The notes below the pieces were generated by a model, which searched no databases, had not been told where the DNA came from, and saw nothing but the letters and a program-made list of their open reading frames with translations. From Diphasiastrum complanatum (Eukaryota > Streptophyta > Lycopodiopsida > Lycopodiales > Lycopodiaceae): a stretch of DNA of 64,000 bases. Positions 61,567-64,000 of this stretch are shown one piece after another; position 1 is the stretch's first letter, and each line of letters begins with the position of its first letter. The stretch covers positions 4,265,607-4,329,606 of the forward strand of contig CM055098.1 of assembly GCA_029204225.1 (NCBI GenBank), read 5' to 3'. Position numbers and translations under genes: made by a program.

Positions 61567-62000
61567 GTCATGTGCCAAATCCAAACTATAGCCATTACAA
61601 TAAAAGTAAAGCTAATGGCAAGAGAGGTACAAACCATTCAAGATAGCATAAGTAAAGAAAACTAGAAACAAGAATATCACCATGGAATTACATTAAGGAT
61701 GGGGAAAACAAGGCATGGAGTAGAGCATGAATTTATGTGGATAGGGCACATGAGACCTAGCAAATGGAAATCCCAAGGCTCACATTCACAAGAGGAAGCT
61801 TAGAGCTCTCACTTGCAAATGAGCCAAAAGATTCCAAAATTGATCTCTCTTGCCTATTCGTAGGTAAAGCCCTTAATCTAACATAACTATCTTGAGGGAT
61901 AGTTAGCCCTTCTTAAGCCTTATTAAATGTACATTGGGCCCTTATTGGCCTATTATCATTATTAAAAACTTTGGAAGGTCTAAAGAGGGAACCGCCTTCA
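61567..62000 (-). mobile_element. copia-type LTR, family J, copy 2
   Basis: It starts TGTCATGTGCCAAATCC and matches 23101-23540. It interrupts element K. No primer-binding site was found on its left, so it may be a solo LTR. Confidence 0.75.
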
Positions 62001-62159
62001 ATTATTTTATATTTCTTTAATCATCTTCAATTTTAAATATAAAATATAACATTTTAGATTTTTTATTATTTTTAACTTTTTTAGTTTTTTTATTTTGAAT
62101 TTTAATATTTTTATTTGGTTTGTTATATTTATTTATTTTTTTGCTATGTTGAGAACATG

Positions 62160-62330
62160 AATGAACATAACAAAGAGATGTTTTGTTGTGATATCATAGC
62201 AAAAAACAACTTTCTTTACTATGATATCATAGTAGACTACTTCTTGGTTATGCTCATTCCTATGCTTAACAAAAAACAAATATGTGCTTTGCTATGATAT
62301 CATAGCAAAGCACAAAGCACATCTTGATAG
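62160..62330. repeat. cluster of TATGATATCATA palindromes
   Basis: A perfect 32-bp palindrome lies at 62283-62314 (half TGTGCTTTGCTATGAT), a perfect 18-bp one at about 62219-62236 (TACTATGATATCATAGTA), and an imperfect one near 62188. All share the core TATGATATCATA or TGTGATATCATA. Confidence 0.85.
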
Positions 62331-62475
62331 CACCTAGATTTAAATTGAATTATATACAATAAGAAATTTAAAAATCAAAAGTTAAAAATATGAAAATTAT
62401 GAAATTAAAAATAAAAAGATTTAAAAAAAACTAATTTAAAAATTAAAATTTAAAAAACTAAACTAAAATTATTAT

Positions 62476-62477
<2 letters not shown>

Positions 62478-62518
<41 letters not shown>

Positions 62519-62782
62519 CATGTATATGTATATATACATATACATGTATATGTATATATACATATACATGTATATGTATGTATATATACATATACATGTA
62601 TATGTATGTATATACATACATATACATGTATATGTATATACATACATATACATGTATATGTATATACATACATATACATGTATATGTATATACATACATA
62701 TACATGTATATGTATATACATACATATACATGTATATGTATATACATACATATACATGTATATGTATATATACATATACATG

Positions 62783-62835
<53 letters not shown>
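62478..62835. repeat. (TA)n with a 24-28-bp self-complementary tandem repeat
   Basis: TA runs at both ends enclose about ten units built on CATATACATGTATATG, with spacing mostly 26 bp in the middle. The units are their own reverse complement over the core, so long open frames on both strands are artefacts. Confidence 0.93.
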
Positions 62836-62837
<2 letters not shown>

Positions 62838-63023
62838 CCACCCGTTGTCCAAAGTTCTCTTTTATGCTATGGGCCTAACCCCTCTCTAATGTCGAATGGT
62901 GGTCATCTACTACACTCTTGAGAGGCAAAACGCTGGTTTGACCATTAATCCCCTAAAAAATTTCAGTATCCCTTTACCACAAGATAGGCTCTGCAATAGT
63001 TCATACCATCACAAAGATGGCTT

Positions 63024-63024
<1 letters not shown>

Positions 63025-63061
<37 letters not shown>

Positions 63062-63062
63062 T
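63025..63062. repeat. (TA)n microsatellite
   Basis: An AT run of about 35 bp with one break (ATAATATAT). Confidence 0.95.
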
Positions 63063-64000
63063 GACTAGTGTGAAAGATATTAGACTTCTAATATAAGCTT
63101 ATCAATGGTCACTTTAGAAATCAATTAATACAAATACAAACTTGTTCGCAATAGCTTTCCCACTGCATTTTTACACGTTATAAGCCAAGTTTTTATCAAC
63201 CCTTTCAATGTGAGAGGAAGACATTCGTCTATGAAAAATTCTAACACTTAAGAGAAAAACACATCAACTCCTCATATAGACATGAAAGTAGTTGCAGTCA
63301 TCAATTCATCTTCCTCAAAGATAAACTAAAACTAAAGAAGGATTTTCCACAATATTGCACAACTTGACTAGTCTTATACCAGATTTTTAACATAGTCAAC
63401 CGTGAACCAATATTTAAGTTGAATATTGTCAACTAGTCACATGGCCAATTCTAGAAGAAAGAGAAAATTTCACATTTTCCAAAAATGATAGACATGGAAA
63501 AAGTCCAAAATGGGGCCATTAAAGTCTCAAAAGACATGGACTTCGATGGCAATAGTACGACAACATTTCTAAATATGACAAACGTAACAAACATAAATAG
63601 ATTTAGTCAAAGAAAATCAATTTAACTAAGAAAGGTGTTTAGAAGGTATCACAAAAGATAATTCACATTGCTAATTTTTTTGTCTTGCATGATATAACTT
63701 GGATTTTTTTGGCATTCATCTCTATTTTAAAATTTTGGGTGGTTCCACATGGAGTGGGGGGTAAGTCCAAAAGGCCCAAATACTCTACTTTGATTGGTGG
63801 TGCCACTGCAAGAGGCTGCATTTTGGAGTATGGAGGGCAAGTGGTGGGCACTTTCTATCCCCTCCAATAAAAAACATAAATGCTTTGAATTTAGACAATA
63901 AATGCGCTGCCCTCCAAACGAAAGTGTCTTTCACATGGAATGACATGGAAGGACCTGGGCTTTCAAATTGGGGTTTAAGTGCATATTTTGAAGTGGCCTT
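63063..64000. other. anonymous region at window end
   Basis: A short + strand open stretch at 63685-63870 contains GGATARGCILEYGGQVVGTF, faintly like the start of a retroelement RNase H, but too short to call. Nothing else was recognised. Confidence 0.4.

Noticed and set aside
62478-62835. CRISPR-like array because of regular spacing
   Set aside because: Units are contiguous, self-complementary and without unique spacers, in a plant nuclear context.
62450-62921. Several Tyr/Ile/Met-rich frames on both strands
   Set aside because: Translation of the TA-based self-complementary repeat.

Overview
This window reads as nuclear DNA of a land plant, swamped by transposable elements. I cannot place it to species. 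The copia primer-binding sites (TGGTATCAGAGC, matching the 3' end of plant initiator tRNA-Met), the hAT/LINE/copia/gypsy mixture, the very long CT/GA microsatellites and short introns would suit a fern or another large-genome plant; that placement is inference. No bacterial, plastid or rRNA/tRNA features were seen.

Only one gene looks like a conserved cellular gene: a kinase-like protein on the + strand, with exons at 5719-5793, 6109-8164 and 8633-8696. Its 5' exons were not found. Everything else recognisable is transposon-derived.

Layout. 1-2055 is a minus-strand hAT transposase gene with three resolvable introns and one nonsense codon. 2191-4087 is a 5'-truncated LINE with a CT-rich tail; two further LINE 3' ends lie near 5372 and 10800. 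8697-14200 is mostly anonymous DNA, including degraded ~155-bp repeats that run into a 780-bp block with only about 7% T. 14205-19280 holds copia fragments, two + strand LTRs with primer-binding sites, and a ~350-bp tandem repeat. 19284-22560 and 23620-25960 hold the first two copies (here H3 and H1) of an unrecognised two-gene element. 26000-35400 is a mosaic of copia LTRs and gag/RNase H pieces, a gypsy integrase remnant, and a duplicated ORF family of unknown function. 35633-41649 is a complete-ended copia element (650-bp LTRs, TTAGA target duplication) whose reverse transcriptase region has been replaced by foreign sequence. 42060-47190 is two older, mutually truncated copia elements. 47423-48741 is a decayed unknown gene. 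49410-52480 is a gypsy pol region abutting a copia gag-pol region. 53268-54400 is a diverged direct repeat with a foldback. 54410-57185 is an old copia element. 57186-60720 is the third and longest copy (H2) of the two-gene element. 60730-62000 is another copia fragment with an LTR. 62020-63062 is AT-rich palindromes and TA-based repeats. The rest has no recognisable gene.

The best candidate for an undescribed system is the two-gene element. Three diverged copies share the same layout: gene A and gene B converge tail to tail, with stop codons 22-29 bp apart. Gene B resembles a DNA-transposon transposase. Gene A has no family I recognise. In H1 the N-terminal module leads into gene A, while in H2 the same module leads into gene B, which suggests long inverted ends shared by both genes.
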